64,000 bases of DNA from Scatosoma sp048465415 (lineage in GTDB: Bacteria; Bacillota; Clostridia; Christensenellales; Borkfalkiaceae): NCBI GenBank assembly GCA_048465415.1, contig DBFWLO010000024.1:62001-126000 (forward strand), in the 5' to 3' direction. Made by a program: the position numbers and the translations under genes. Below the pieces are notes generated by a model. The model did no database searches and was not told the origin of the DNA. It was given only the letters and a program-made list of their open reading frames with translations. Below are positions 27,338-36,503 of this stretch, in pieces (within the stretch, counting starts at the first letter, position 1; each line of letters opens with the position of its first letter).

Positions 27338-27793
27338 TCAGTCGGCGGCTTCGACGTGTTCCGCGCGGTCGATATACAGTACGCCGTCGAGGTGATCGAG
27401 CTCGTGGCAGACGGCGCGCGCGAAAAAACCTTTGGCGGCGAGCACCCGCTTTTCCCCGTGCCGATCCTGATAGGACACTTTCACTTTCATGGGGCGGGAA
27501 ACGACGCCGCGTTTACCGCGCACGGAAAGACAGCCTTCCCAGCCGAGCTGTTCGCCCTTTTCGGAGACGATTTTGGGATTGACGAATTCAAAAAATCCCT
27601 CTTCCACGTCCACCACGACGACTCGGCGGAGAATCCCCACCTGCGGCGCGGCGAGCCCCGCGCCCTCTTCGTGCCGAAGGGTGTCTTTCATATCGTCTAA
27701 AAGCAGTCCCAGACTCTCGTCGAATTCCTCGACGGGAAAACTTTTTTTTCTCAAAATCTCGTCGCCTACCTGCACTACGTTTCTGATTGCCAT
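27338..27793 (-). CDS. def: peptide deformylase
   Basis: 151 residues, the short Gram-negative-like type 1. Motif I is GAGLAAPQVG, motif II EGCLSV with the metal-binding Cys, motif III CHELDHLDG with the two His ligands and catalytic Glu. It removes the formyl group from nascent proteins. Confidence 0.96.
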   Translation of the reverse strand: MAIRNVVQVGDEILRKKSFPVEEFDESLGLLLDDMKDTLRHEEGAGLAAPQVGILRRVVVVDVEEGFFEFVNPKIVSEKGEQLGWEGCLSVRGKRGVVSRPMKVKVSYQDRHGEKRVLAAKGFFARAVCHELDHLDGVLYIDRAEHVEAAD

Positions 27794-27821
27794 AATCTCT
27801 CTGTTCGCTCCTGAAAATTTT

Positions 27822-29996
27822 TTAAGACAAATTGGAGGGATTCTCCTCCACCGACACCAGTACGTCCCGCGTCCTCGCGGCGGCGCAGGCGTCGTAGATC
27901 GCGGGCAGTACGGACGTATCCGACAGCCGCATCAGCACCTGATAGCGGAATTTATTCTGGATCCGTTTGATCGGCGCATGCATTTTATTGAAAAAGAGGA
28001 ACTTATCCGCGTTTTGCGTATACAGCCTCTCCAAGGAAAAATAGACGTTTCTCAGCGCCTCCACCGTCTTTTTCTCCTCCTCGCCCGTCACCAGCACCCG
28101 CACGATCTTGGAAAATGGCGGGAACGCGGTCGCGGCGCGCAGGGAGATCTCGTTCTGATAGAACCCCTCGTAATCGTACGTCACGGCGTAGCGCAGCACG
28201 TCGTTCTCGGGGCTGAACGTCTGTAAGACGACTCTGCCCTTTTCCTCGGCGCGGCCGCTCCGTCCCGCCACCTGCGTGATCAGCTGGAAAGTGCGCTCGC
28301 CGCTCCGATAATCGGAAAAATGCAGACTCATGTCCGCGTCGAGGATTCCCACCAGCGTCACGGACGGGAAATCGTGGCCTTTGGCGATCATCTGCGTCCC
28401 CACCAATATATCCGCCTGCTTCTCCCCGAACGCCTTTAAAATCTTGTAATGCCCCTCTTTGCCGCTCGTCGTGTCGTTGTCCATGCGCAGAATCCGCGCC
28501 TCGGGATAGAGCTTCTGCAAATCCGCCACGATCCGCTGCGTGCCCGTACCCGCATACGACAATTTACGCCCGCCGCAGTCGGGGCAGACGGTCGGCAGTT
28601 TATATTTCGCGCCGCAGTAATGGCATTTGAGACAGTCCTCGTCCCGGTGATAGGTCAAAGACACGTCGCAGGCCTCGCACTTGGCGACGTAGCCGCATTC
28701 CTTGCAGAGCACCGTCGGGGAGTAGCCCCGGCGGTTGAGAAAGAGAATCGCCTGATTGCCGCCCGCAAGACACCTGTCGAGTTCCTCGCGAAGCGGCGCC
28801 GAAAAAGCGGAATTGTTCCCCCGCCGCACCTCGCGGCGCATATCCGCGATGACGATCTCGGGAAGCGGTTTCCGATTGACTCGCTTTTCGAGCCGAATGA
28901 GATTGAACTCCCCGTCCATCGCCCGCTTGTAGGTGTCCACGGCAGGCGTCGCGCTGCCCAAAACCAGCTTGCAGCGGTTGTACTTCGCGCGCAGAAACGC
29001 CACGTCGAAGGTGTTGTAGCGGGGGGCGGTCTCGCTCGCGTAGCTCGAATCGTGCTCCTCGTCGACGATGATGACGCCGAGATTTTCAAGCGGTGCAAAG
29101 ACCGCGCTCCTGGCTCCGATCGCGATTTTCGCCTCGCCCGAGCGCAGTCTCCACCATTCGTCGAATCTCTCCCCCGCCGACAGCCCGCTGTGCATGATCG
29201 CCGCGTTGCGGCCGAACCGGGATCGAAGCTGCGCGAGCATCTGCGGCGTCAAAGAGATCTCCGGCACGAGAAAGATCGAGCTCTTCCCTTCTTCCAGGCA
29301 TTTCGCGATCAGGGTGAGATAGATCTCCGTCTTGCCGCTGCCCGTCACGCCGTGCACGAGCTGCACCGTCCTTTGCTCGGAAAGAATCGTCTCCACCGCG
29401 TCCGCCTGCTCTTTCGTCAAGACGTGCTCCCCTCCGGAATCGCCGAGCCCTTTGTACGGATCCCGGAGAATCTGTTCTTTGACGATCGCCGCGTATCCCT
29501 TCTTTTCGAGCGCCGCCGCGCCGCCCGGGAACAGACCGTTTAAAAACCCGCATTCCGTCTTGCCGTGCGCTTCGAGGTATTCCGCCGCGCCGAGCTGGTT
29601 CTTCGCCGTCTTCGCGAGTTTCATTTCCGCAAGCGGCACTTTGAGCTCGGCGTAATTTTTTTTCAGCTCCCGCACCTTTCCCGTGCGCATTTCCGAAGGC
29701 AGGAACAGCCGCAAAGTCAGAGCCTGGGGAACGCGGTACCGCGCCGTCAGCTTCCCCGCGAGGGACAGACATTCCTTATTCAAAGCGGGCAGTTCGTCGG
29801 GGCAGGGAAAGGCCCTTTTAAGCCGCTCGGGCGGACAGTCGGAGCTCTCTTTGAGTCGCATGACGAAGCCTGCCACGACCTTGCCGCCGAAGGGCACGCG
29901 TACGCGGCAGCCCTCCGCGACGTCCCCGCCGCAGAGATAATCGTATATTCTGTCCGTCTCGCCCGAGGCGATGTCCACAATCACTTCCGCTATCAT
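27822..29996 (-). CDS. priA: primosomal replication restart helicase PriA
   Basis: 724 residues. The N-terminal 3'-DNA-binding domain (about 1-110) is followed by Walker A GVTGSGKTEIYL, the DEEH box in VDEEHDSSY, and the eight-Cys zinc region with CKECGYVAKCEACD and CLKCHYCGAK ... CPDCGG, then the C-terminal helicase half (TQMIAKGHDFPSV, QVAGRSGRAE). It restarts stalled replication forks by loading DnaB. It is in the conserved priA-def-fmt order. Confidence 0.96.
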   Translation of the reverse strand: MIAEVIVDIASGETDRIYDYLCGGDVAEGCRVRVPFGGKVVAGFVMRLKESSDCPPERLKRAFPCPDELPALNKECLSLAGKLTARYRVPQALTLRLFLPSEMRTGKVRELKKNYAELKVPLAEMKLAKTAKNQLGAAEYLEAHGKTECGFLNGLFPGGAAALEKKGYAAIVKEQILRDPYKGLGDSGGEHVLTKEQADAVETILSEQRTVQLVHGVTGSGKTEIYLTLIAKCLEEGKSSIFLVPEISLTPQMLAQLRSRFGRNAAIMHSGLSAGERFDEWWRLRSGEAKIAIGARSAVFAPLENLGVIIVDEEHDSSYASETAPRYNTFDVAFLRAKYNRCKLVLGSATPAVDTYKRAMDGEFNLIRLEKRVNRKPLPEIVIADMRREVRRGNNSAFSAPLREELDRCLAGGNQAILFLNRRGYSPTVLCKECGYVAKCEACDVSLTYHRDEDCLKCHYCGAKYKLPTVCPDCGGRKLSYAGTGTQRIVADLQKLYPEARILRMDNDTTSGKEGHYKILKAFGEKQADILVGTQMIAKGHDFPSVTLVGILDADMSLHFSDYRSGERTFQLITQVAGRSGRAEEKGRVVLQTFSPENDVLRYAVTYDYEGFYQNEISLRAATAFPPFSKIVRVLVTGEEEKKTVEALRNVYFSLERLYTQNADKFLFFNKMHAPIKRIQNKFRYQVLMRLSDTSVLPAIYDACAAARTRDVLVSVEENPSNLS

Positions 29997-30102
29997 ACTC
30001 CCTCGAAAAATCCCGCCGCCGTCGCTTGGGAAACGGCCTTAAAAAACGGATTGCCCCGAAAAATCGAGGCAACGCGCAAAAAGACCGCAAATTTTCAATT
30101 CG

Positions 30103-30324
30103 TCAATCTTTGGCGATGACGACTCGGCCGTCCGCAATGTCCTTGCAGGCCACGAGAATCTCTTTGTCCCTGCCCGTAAAATCGTGAATCCCGCGGCTTC
30201 TCTCCGCCTCGATGATCTGGCGGGCGCGCTTGGCCGCCACTACGCACAGCGCGTAACGGCTGACAGGCTCCTCTTCCGCGCCGAGCTCACGGATCAATAC
30301 GTCCACTGCCGGTTCGTTAATCAT
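30103..30324 (-). CDS. rpoZ: DNA-directed RNA polymerase subunit omega
   Basis: 73 residues from ATG 30324. A GTG 9 bases further upstream is too close to the AAGGAGT site, while the ATG is well spaced. SRYALCVVAAKRARQI is the omega signature. The ribosome binding site lies at the gmk stop codon, so the two genes are coupled. Omega assists RNA polymerase assembly. Confidence 0.9.
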   Translation of the reverse strand: MINEPAVDVLIRELGAEEEPVSRYALCVVAAKRARQIIEAERSRGIHDFTGRDKEILVACKDIADGRVVIAKD

Positions 30325-30329
30325 GATTA

Positions 30330-30902
30330 TCACACTCCTTGTGTCGTTATATTTTTTTCTTTATCTATGATGTCTTCCAGTCTCTTTACGGCGCCGCCCA
30401 ACGTATCGTTGACCACGACGTAATCGTAAAGCTCCTTTTTGGAAAGCTCGTAATCGATGCGGGCGAGACGGTTTCTGATCTGTTCTTCCGTCTCGGAATT
30501 TCTTCCTTTCAAGCGCCTTTTGAGTTCCTCTTCGGAGGGCGGCACGATCATGATCAGAATACATTCGGGAAACACCTTTTTGGCGTTGAGCGCGCCGACG
30601 ACGTCGATTTCCAGAATCACCGACCTGGTTTTGAGCGTCTCGCGCACGAAGGATTTGGGCGTACCGTAATAATTGCCGAAATGCTCGTCGTATTCGAGAA
30701 ACTCGCCCGCGTCGATGCGCCTAGAAAATTCTTCTTTCGTGAGAAAAAAATACTCCTTTCCGTCCCGTTCCCCTTTTCTCGGCGGGCGCGTCGTGCAGGA
30801 CACGGACGCGGCGACGTCTTTGCGCCGGGCGAGCAGCTCTTTCACGAGCGTTCCCTTGCCCACCCCCGAGGGGCCGGATATTGCCATCAGGATATTTTTC
30901 AT
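30330..30902 (-). CDS. gmk: guanylate kinase
   Basis: 190 residues. The P-loop SGPSGVGKGTL (9-19), the GMP-binding TTRPPRKGERDGKEYFF and the lid region RLKGRNSETEEQIRNRL are all present. It phosphorylates GMP to GDP. It is followed by rpoZ and preceded by the YicC gene at 70 bases; the remA gene often found between them in Firmicutes is absent. Confidence 0.96.
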   Translation of the reverse strand: MKNILMAISGPSGVGKGTLVKELLARRKDVAASVSCTTRPPRKGERDGKEYFFLTKEEFSRRIDAGEFLEYDEHFGNYYGTPKSFVRETLKTRSVILEIDVVGALNAKKVFPECILIMIVPPSEEELKRRLKGRNSETEEQIRNRLARIDYELSKKELYDYVVVNDTLGGAVKRLEDIIDKEKNITTQGV

Positions 30903-30971
30903 AGGTTTCCTCGATTCCTTTTCGTCAGCCGTTTGAAAATGTATTTCCCAACCGCTCCGCCTTGCGGCGTC

Positions 30972-31847
30972 TCATTCGAGATTCTGCACCTGCTCGCGGA
31001 TCTTCTCGATCTCGTTTTTGAGCGCGAGCCCCAGACGGGTGATCTCGATATCGTTGCTCTTGGAACAGGTGGTGTTCGCTTCGCGGTTGAATTCCTGCAC
31101 GAGAAAGTCGAGCTTCCTGCCCACGATCCCCTCCTCGCAGATGGAACGGAATTGCGCGATGTGGGAAAACAGCCGCGTCAATTCCTCGTCGATATTGCTC
31201 TTATCGGCAAATAACGCCGCCTCGGTGAGCAGTCTCCCCTCGTCGGGATTGGCCTCCGCGAGACAGCCCTTGATCCGCTCCGTAAGTTTCAACCGGTATT
31301 CCTCGGCGATGAAAGGGGCGCGGGCGGCGATCTCTTTCACCAGTTTTTCGATCGTATCCATGCGGGAGAGCATATCCGCTCTGAGTTTTTCGCCTTCCGC
31401 CGCGCGCATGCCGTTGAGACTTGTAAGCGCGCCGCCGAGCGCAGATTTCAGCGCCGCGATCAGTTCCTCGTCGGCGGCAGCCGCCTCGTCCTGCTTCAAA
31501 ACGTCGGGATAACGGAGCACGGCAGTGAGCGTCAGATCGTCCGTCAGTTCGGGGAAAGCTTCCTTCACCGCCTTCGCCGCCGCCACATAAGAGGCGATAA
31601 GCTGCATATCCGGCGTCATCGCGGAGGGTTTTTCCCGTTTGTCTTTGCAGGAAATGAACACGTCGACGTGTCCGCGCGTCATCTTTTCCCGAATCGCGGA
31701 GCGAATCGAATCCTCGTACGCGAGAAATATTTTCGGCGCCTTCACGGATACGTCCAGATAGCGGTTATTCACCGTCCTCACTTCGCAGGTCAGCTCGATG
31801 CCGCCCTCTTTCCGTTCGCCCTTTCCGTAACCCGTCATGCTCAACAT
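30972..31847 (-). CDS. YicC-family endoribonuclease
   Basis: 291 residues from ATG 31847 (MLSMTGYGKGERKEGG), the standard start. EVRTVNNRYLDVSVKAP at the N-terminus and the C-terminal VQEFNREANTTCSKSNDIEIT are the two conserved blocks (YicC-N and DUF1732). Members have been shown to cleave RNA. First gene of the gmk operon. Confidence 0.92.
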   Translation of the reverse strand: MLSMTGYGKGERKEGGIELTCEVRTVNNRYLDVSVKAPKIFLAYEDSIRSAIREKMTRGHVDVFISCKDKREKPSAMTPDMQLIASYVAAAKAVKEAFPELTDDLTLTAVLRYPDVLKQDEAAAADEELIAALKSALGGALTSLNGMRAAEGEKLRADMLSRMDTIEKLVKEIAARAPFIAEEYRLKLTERIKGCLAEANPDEGRLLTEAALFADKSNIDEELTRLFSHIAQFRSICEEGIVGRKLDFLVQEFNREANTTCSKSNDIEITRLGLALKNEIEKIREQVQNLE

Positions 31848-31908
31848 AAGCGTTCCTCTCCGATCCTTTGAAACGGACGTTTTTTTGCTCCTTGCCGGAG
31901 TTCTTATC

Positions 31909-31937
31909 ATTATAGCAGATTTCCCCGAAAATTTCAA
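31909..31937 (-). promoter_or_regulatory. promoter of the yicC-gmk-rpoZ-priA operon
   Basis: Minus strand: TTGAAA (31937-31932), 17-base spacer, TATAAT (31914-31909) with an extended -10 TGC. Confidence 0.7.
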
Positions 31938-31970
31938 GCGGTATTGCAAATTTTTTGCGGCTTTTTTGAA

Positions 31971-32004
31971 AAAACAGCGGAGGAATTTACTCCTCCGCTG
32001 TTTT
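31971..32004 (-). terminator. ligA terminator overlapping its stop codon
   Basis: AAAACAGCGGAGGA pairs perfectly with TCCTCCGCTGTTTT around a 6-base loop that contains the ligA stop (31987-31989). One arm encodes the last four residues. A T-run follows on the minus strand. Confidence 0.8.
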
Positions 32005-33960
32005 CTTCGGCTCCGTTTCTTTTAAAAGCCGCTCGAACTCCGCCTCGTCGATGACGCGGATTCCTAATTTCTGCGCCTTTTCCAGTTTACTGCCCGCGTC
32101 CTCGCCGGCCAGCACCAGCGTCGTCTTCGTCGTCACGGCGCTCTGGCAGATCCCGCCCCGTTCCTCGACGAGCTTCTGCGCCTCGCTGCGCTTATAACGG
32201 GCGAGCGTACCCGTGAGCACGACCGCTTCGCCCTTGAAAACGCCCTCCGTATTCACCGCTTCCTTCGCTTCGGGCACGACGCCCGCTTCTTTGAGCGCGG
32301 CGAGTTCCGCGAGATTCGCTTCGTCGGCAAAATACTCCGCCACGTTTTTCGCCGTGACGTCGCCGATATTGTCGAGCGCGACGAGATCTTCGTATGTCGC
32401 CGCGCCGAGCGCGTCCATGCTCTGGAATCTCTTCGCAAGATCTTTCGCCGCGACTCTGCCGATCCCCTCGATGCCGATTGCGTAGATGAACGCGTCCAGA
32501 GAGACGCGTTTGCTCTTTTCGATCGCGGAGAGAAGGTTGTTGATTTTCTTCGTCTTGAAACCTTCGAGATCGCTGAGATCCGCCGCGGTCAACCGATAGA
32601 GATCGGAAAAGTTCTTAACGCCCTTTTTGTCGATTAAAAGATACGCGGTGCTCTCCGAAAACCCCTCGATATCCATCGCGTTCTTGCCCGCGTAGTGGTC
32701 GAGTCTGGCGGCGATGCGCGGCCGGCACACCCGGTTGGGACAAAAGAGATGCGCTCCCACCTCGTTCAAAACGCTGCCACAAAAAGGACATACCGTCGGT
32801 TTTTCGATTTCCCGGCTGTCCCCCGTATGTTCGGTGGCGCCCAGGATTTCGGGAATCACCTCGTTGGAACGGCGGACGAGCACGCGGGAGCCGATCTTCA
32901 CGTCCTTGCGCAGAATGTCCCCGTAATTGTTGAGGGTGGCGTTGCGAACGGTCGCGCCCGCCAGTTCCACCGGTTCCAGACGGGCGAGCGGAGTGAGCTT
33001 ACCCGTCCGCCCCACCTGCCAGATGACCTCTTTCACCGTCGTCGTCACCTCTTCCGCCTCGAACTTGAACGCCATCGCCCAGCGCGGGAATTTATCCGTA
33101 TACCCCATCGCCTCGCGCACGGCGGGGGAATCCACTTTCACCACCGCGCCGTCGGTGAGCACGTCTATGTTCCTCCGCTCCGTCTCGATCTCGTCGATCG
33201 CGGCAAGCACCTCTTCCTCCGAACGGCAGATCTTGAAATAGGGAAAGACCTTGAATCCCTCTTTGACCAAAAAGTCGTGCGCCTGCGTCTGCGAAAAAAT
33301 CCTGCCGTCCGAAACGTAGTTGATGTCGTAGAAATAAATATCCGGCTTGCGCTGTTCCGTCACTTTCGGATCAAGGTTTCGGATCGCGCCCGCCACCGCG
33401 TTGCGCGCGTTTTTCAACGGCTCCGCCGCCGTCTCGTTGTATTTTTTGAGCACGGACAGCCGCATCACCGCCTCGCCGCGCACTTCCAGAGTCCCCGGAA
33501 ACGAGATGCGCAGGGGATAGGAGCGGATCGTCAAAACCTGCGCCGTGACGTCCTCGCCCACCACGCCGTTGCCGCGCGTCGTCGCGCGCACGAACTCGCC
33601 GTTCTCGTAGGTGAGACAGACGGTAAGCCCGTCGAATTTGTACTCGACGCAGTATTCCGCGTCCCCGCCCGCGGTTTTTGACACCCGCGTCAGAAACGCC
33701 CGCATCTCCTCGTCCGTAACGGATTTGTCGAGGCTATACAGCCGCGCGATGTGTTCATGCGTCTCGAAGGCTTTGATCGGCTCCCCGCCCACCCGGCGCG
33801 TCGGGCTGTCGGGATATACCTCCCCGCTCTCCTCTTCCAGTTTTTTGAGTTCGTCGTAGAGCGTATCGTATTCTTTGTCCGAGACGGTAGGAGCGTCGAG
33901 GACATAATACTCATACGCCCATTTGTTCAAAATATCGGTCAATTCTCTCTGTCTGTTCAT
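31987..33960 (-). CDS. ligA: NAD-dependent DNA ligase LigA
   Basis: 657 residues. The N-terminal Ia domain is followed by the adenylation domain with KFDG (nucleophile Lys, about 113) in VEYKFDGLTV, the OB fold, a four-Cys zinc finger (CPFCGS and CPNRVC), helix-hairpin-helix repeats (IEGIGRVAAKDLA, LDNIGDVTAKNVA) and a C-terminal BRCT domain with GEAVVLTGTL. It seals nicks in replication and repair. It lies 49 bases downstream of pcrA, the usual pcrA-ligA pair. Confidence 0.97.
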   Translation of the reverse strand: MNRQRELTDILNKWAYEYYVLDAPTVSDKEYDTLYDELKKLEEESGEVYPDSPTRRVGGEPIKAFETHEHIARLYSLDKSVTDEEMRAFLTRVSKTAGGDAEYCVEYKFDGLTVCLTYENGEFVRATTRGNGVVGEDVTAQVLTIRSYPLRISFPGTLEVRGEAVMRLSVLKKYNETAAEPLKNARNAVAGAIRNLDPKVTEQRKPDIYFYDINYVSDGRIFSQTQAHDFLVKEGFKVFPYFKICRSEEEVLAAIDEIETERRNIDVLTDGAVVKVDSPAVREAMGYTDKFPRWAMAFKFEAEEVTTTVKEVIWQVGRTGKLTPLARLEPVELAGATVRNATLNNYGDILRKDVKIGSRVLVRRSNEVIPEILGATEHTGDSREIEKPTVCPFCGSVLNEVGAHLFCPNRVCRPRIAARLDHYAGKNAMDIEGFSESTAYLLIDKKGVKNFSDLYRLTAADLSDLEGFKTKKINNLLSAIEKSKRVSLDAFIYAIGIEGIGRVAAKDLAKRFQSMDALGAATYEDLVALDNIGDVTAKNVAEYFADEANLAELAALKEAGVVPEAKEAVNTEGVFKGEAVVLTGTLARYKRSEAQKLVEERGGICQSAVTTKTTLVLAGEDAGSKLEKAQKLGIRVIDEAEFERLLKETEPKKTAEE

Positions 33961-34009
33961 ATTCTACCCGCTGTCTTATTCTGTCTCGCCGGACGCTTCG
34001 TCCGTTTTT

Positions 34010-36418
34010 TCACTCCTTGACGGTGAGGGGCGCCAAAGAGGCGGAGAGCTGCTTGATCCCCAGCCCCGCGAAGGCGATGTCGAGGATCATATTGCTGCCC
34101 GAGCCGCGCACGTTGACGATCGTGCCCGTCCCGAACTTCGGGTGCACGACCTGAACGCCCGTTTTGAACGCGGACAGATCCTTGCCGCCCGTTTTCGGTT
34201 TGCCCGCTTTGCTCCCGACTCCTCCGTACGTAAACGCGCTCGTCGGTTTCGACGTGTCCGCGCGCCCCGCCGCGCCGTAAAAACTCCCCCCGGCAGACGA
34301 ACCGTAGGAAGAACCTCCGTTCCAGGCGCTGCGCCGGGGCGCGGAACTTTGCCTGTCCCCGTAAGAGGCGTACGACGAACCGCCGTAGGCGCTTTTTCTG
34401 CCGTACCTGCCTCCGCCGTAGGCGGAATTGCCGTAAGATTCGGGATCGTCGTCGGAAAAATACCCGCTGTCGTCGCCGTAGCCTCGGAACAGGGGCCGGG
34501 CGTCCTTGGGCAGTTCGAGCTCGGAGGACAGTTCCTTTAAAAACCTCGACCGCATGGTCGGCTCCCGTTTCCCGTATAAATACCGGCTCTTGGACCGGGT
34601 GAGGAACAAACGCTCCCGCGCGCGGGTGATCGCCACGTACATCAGCCGCCGCTCCTCTTCCAGCTCGTCCTCGTTCTCCACGGCGCGCGAGACGGGCAGG
34701 ATATTCTCTTCCATGCCGCAGATGAATACGCAGCGGAATTCCAGTCCCTTCACCGAATGCACCGTGGCGAGCGTCACGTAATTGCTCTCGTCCATATCGT
34801 CCGTATCCGAGCTTAAAGTCACCTGATTGAGATAATCGGTGAGCGTCGCGCCTTCGTTTAAGCGGCAGTATTCGTCCACGGAGTTGATAAATTCATCGAT
34901 GTTGGCGCGCTTGTTGATGCTCTCGTCGCTTTCGTCCGCGTACGCCGCGCGCATGCCCGTGTCGGCGACGATCCTGCGCACCAGCTCGTTGACCGGAAGT
35001 TCCTGGCTCTCCATGATCCAGCCCTTCACCTGCTCGGCAAACGTTTTCAGCTTCGTTTTCGTCGCGGCGGGCAGACTGAGCATATCCGCGTCCAATAACG
35101 CGTCGTACACGGAAAGCTCCGTCTCGTACGCGTAATTTTCCAGCGTTTCCACCGTCCTGGCGCCGATCCCCCGCTTGGGGAAATTGATGATCCGCACCGC
35201 CGCTTCGCTGTCGAAGGGATTGTTGATGAGCCGAAGATAGGCTAGCAGATCCTTGATCTCCTTGCGCTCGAAGAACTTGAAGCCCCCGAATACCTTGTAG
35301 GAAATACCGTCGGCCGTAAACTCCTGCTCGAACGCCCGCGTCAGGGCGTTGAGCCGCATCAGCACGGCGAAATCGGAAAATTTATAGCCCTTGTTCATCA
35401 GTCCGGCGATCGTGTGGGCTATGTACCTCGCCTCGCCGCTCTCCTCTTCCGCCTCAAACACCTTGGGCGCTTCGCCCGTCTCATTCTCCGTCCACAGCGT
35501 CTTTTCCTTGCGGTGGCCGTTGTTGTGAATCACGGTGTTGGCGAGTTTTAAAATATTTTTCGTCGAGCGGTAGTTGCGTTCCAGCTTGAACGTTTTCGCG
35601 CCGGGAAAATCCCTTTCAAAATGGAGAATGTTCTCGATTTTCGCCCCCCGCCAGCCGTAAATGGACTGATCGTCGTCGCCCACGGCGAACAGATTCCCGT
35701 GCACGGAAGAGAGCAGACGCACGATTTCGTACTGCACGGAGTTCGTGTCCTGAAACTCGTCCACGAGCACGTAACGGAACCTGCCGCCCAGATATTCCCG
35801 CGCTTCCGCGTTGGTTTTGAGCAGCAGCCTCGTCTCGTTTAAAAGATCGTCGAAATCGAGAGAATTGTTCTCCCGAAGGTGCGCCTGATAACGCCGATAT
35901 ACCTTCACCACCTCGTCGATGTCCCGTTCGGCGGCGTACTCCTCCGCGTACTCGTCGGGAGACAGACCGAGCATTTTGGCGTTGGCGATGTGCCATTTAA
36001 CGTTTTTTAAGAGCTTTTCGTCGTCGTAATCGCATTCCTGAAAGGACTTTTTGATAATATTGACGCGCTCCGTCTCGCTGTAAATGGAAAAATTCTGCGT
36101 CAGATTCGCTTCGGCGGCGTACATGCGCAGAATCCGCACGCACATGCTGTGAATGGTGCACACCCACATACCGTGCGCGTCCACGATCCGGCCGATTCTC
36201 TCTTTCATTTCGTTGGCGGCCTTGTTCGTGAAGGTGATGGCGAGAATCGCCTCGGCCGGCACCCCCTTTTCGCCGATCAGATAGGCGATCCGGGAAGTGA
36301 GCACGCGCGTCTTGCCGCTGCCCGCGCCCGCGAGCACTAAAACGGCGCCCTCCGTTTGCAGTACGGGCTTTATTTGTTCGTCGTTGAGTTTATCGAGTAT
36401 TTCAGTCGTTTGATTCAT
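34010..36418 (-). CDS. pcrA: UvrD/PcrA-type DNA helicase
   Basis: 802 residues. Superfamily 1 motifs: Q-motif LNDEQIKPV, Walker A AGAGSGKTRVL (about 31-41), VDEFQDTN (motif II), GDDDQSIYGWRGA (motif III), TVHSVKGLEF and VAITRARERLFL. Residues about 646-736 (34211-34483) are a low-complexity Gly/Ser/Tyr segment (for example SYGNSAYGGGRYGRKSAYGG) linking the motor core to the C-terminal SH3-like domain (VVHPKFGTGTIVNVRG), which in PcrA binds RNA polymerase. The ATG lies only 6 bases after the -10 box, implying a leaderless mRNA. Functions in nucleotide-excision repair and conflict resolution. Confidence 0.95.
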   Translation of the reverse strand: MNQTTEILDKLNDEQIKPVLQTEGAVLVLAGAGSGKTRVLTSRIAYLIGEKGVPAEAILAITFTNKAANEMKERIGRIVDAHGMWVCTIHSMCVRILRMYAAEANLTQNFSIYSETERVNIIKKSFQECDYDDEKLLKNVKWHIANAKMLGLSPDEYAEEYAAERDIDEVVKVYRRYQAHLRENNSLDFDDLLNETRLLLKTNAEAREYLGGRFRYVLVDEFQDTNSVQYEIVRLLSSVHGNLFAVGDDDQSIYGWRGAKIENILHFERDFPGAKTFKLERNYRSTKNILKLANTVIHNNGHRKEKTLWTENETGEAPKVFEAEEESGEARYIAHTIAGLMNKGYKFSDFAVLMRLNALTRAFEQEFTADGISYKVFGGFKFFERKEIKDLLAYLRLINNPFDSEAAVRIINFPKRGIGARTVETLENYAYETELSVYDALLDADMLSLPAATKTKLKTFAEQVKGWIMESQELPVNELVRRIVADTGMRAAYADESDESINKRANIDEFINSVDEYCRLNEGATLTDYLNQVTLSSDTDDMDESNYVTLATVHSVKGLEFRCVFICGMEENILPVSRAVENEDELEEERRLMYVAITRARERLFLTRSKSRYLYGKREPTMRSRFLKELSSELELPKDARPLFRGYGDDSGYFSDDDPESYGNSAYGGGRYGRKSAYGGSSYASYGDRQSSAPRRSAWNGGSSYGSSAGGSFYGAAGRADTSKPTSAFTYGGVGSKAGKPKTGGKDLSAFKTGVQVVHPKFGTGTIVNVRGSGSNMILDIAFAGLGIKQLSASLAPLTVKE

Positions 36419-36424
36419 AAAAAT

Positions 36425-36453
36425 ATTATAACATACCGCCCGGCGTTTGGCAA
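36425..36453 (-). promoter_or_regulatory. promoter of pcrA-ligA, apparently leaderless
   Basis: Minus strand: TTGCCA (36453-36448), 17-base spacer, TATAAT (36430-36425) with extended -10 TGT. The six bases ATTTTT separate the -10 box from ATG 36418, so transcription should start on or next to the start codon. No ribosome binding site can be present. Confidence 0.7.
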
Positions 36454-36503
36454 GCGGATTTGGTGCTTTCCAACCGTGCGGGCGGCCACTTTTTAAGCTC
36501 GGA

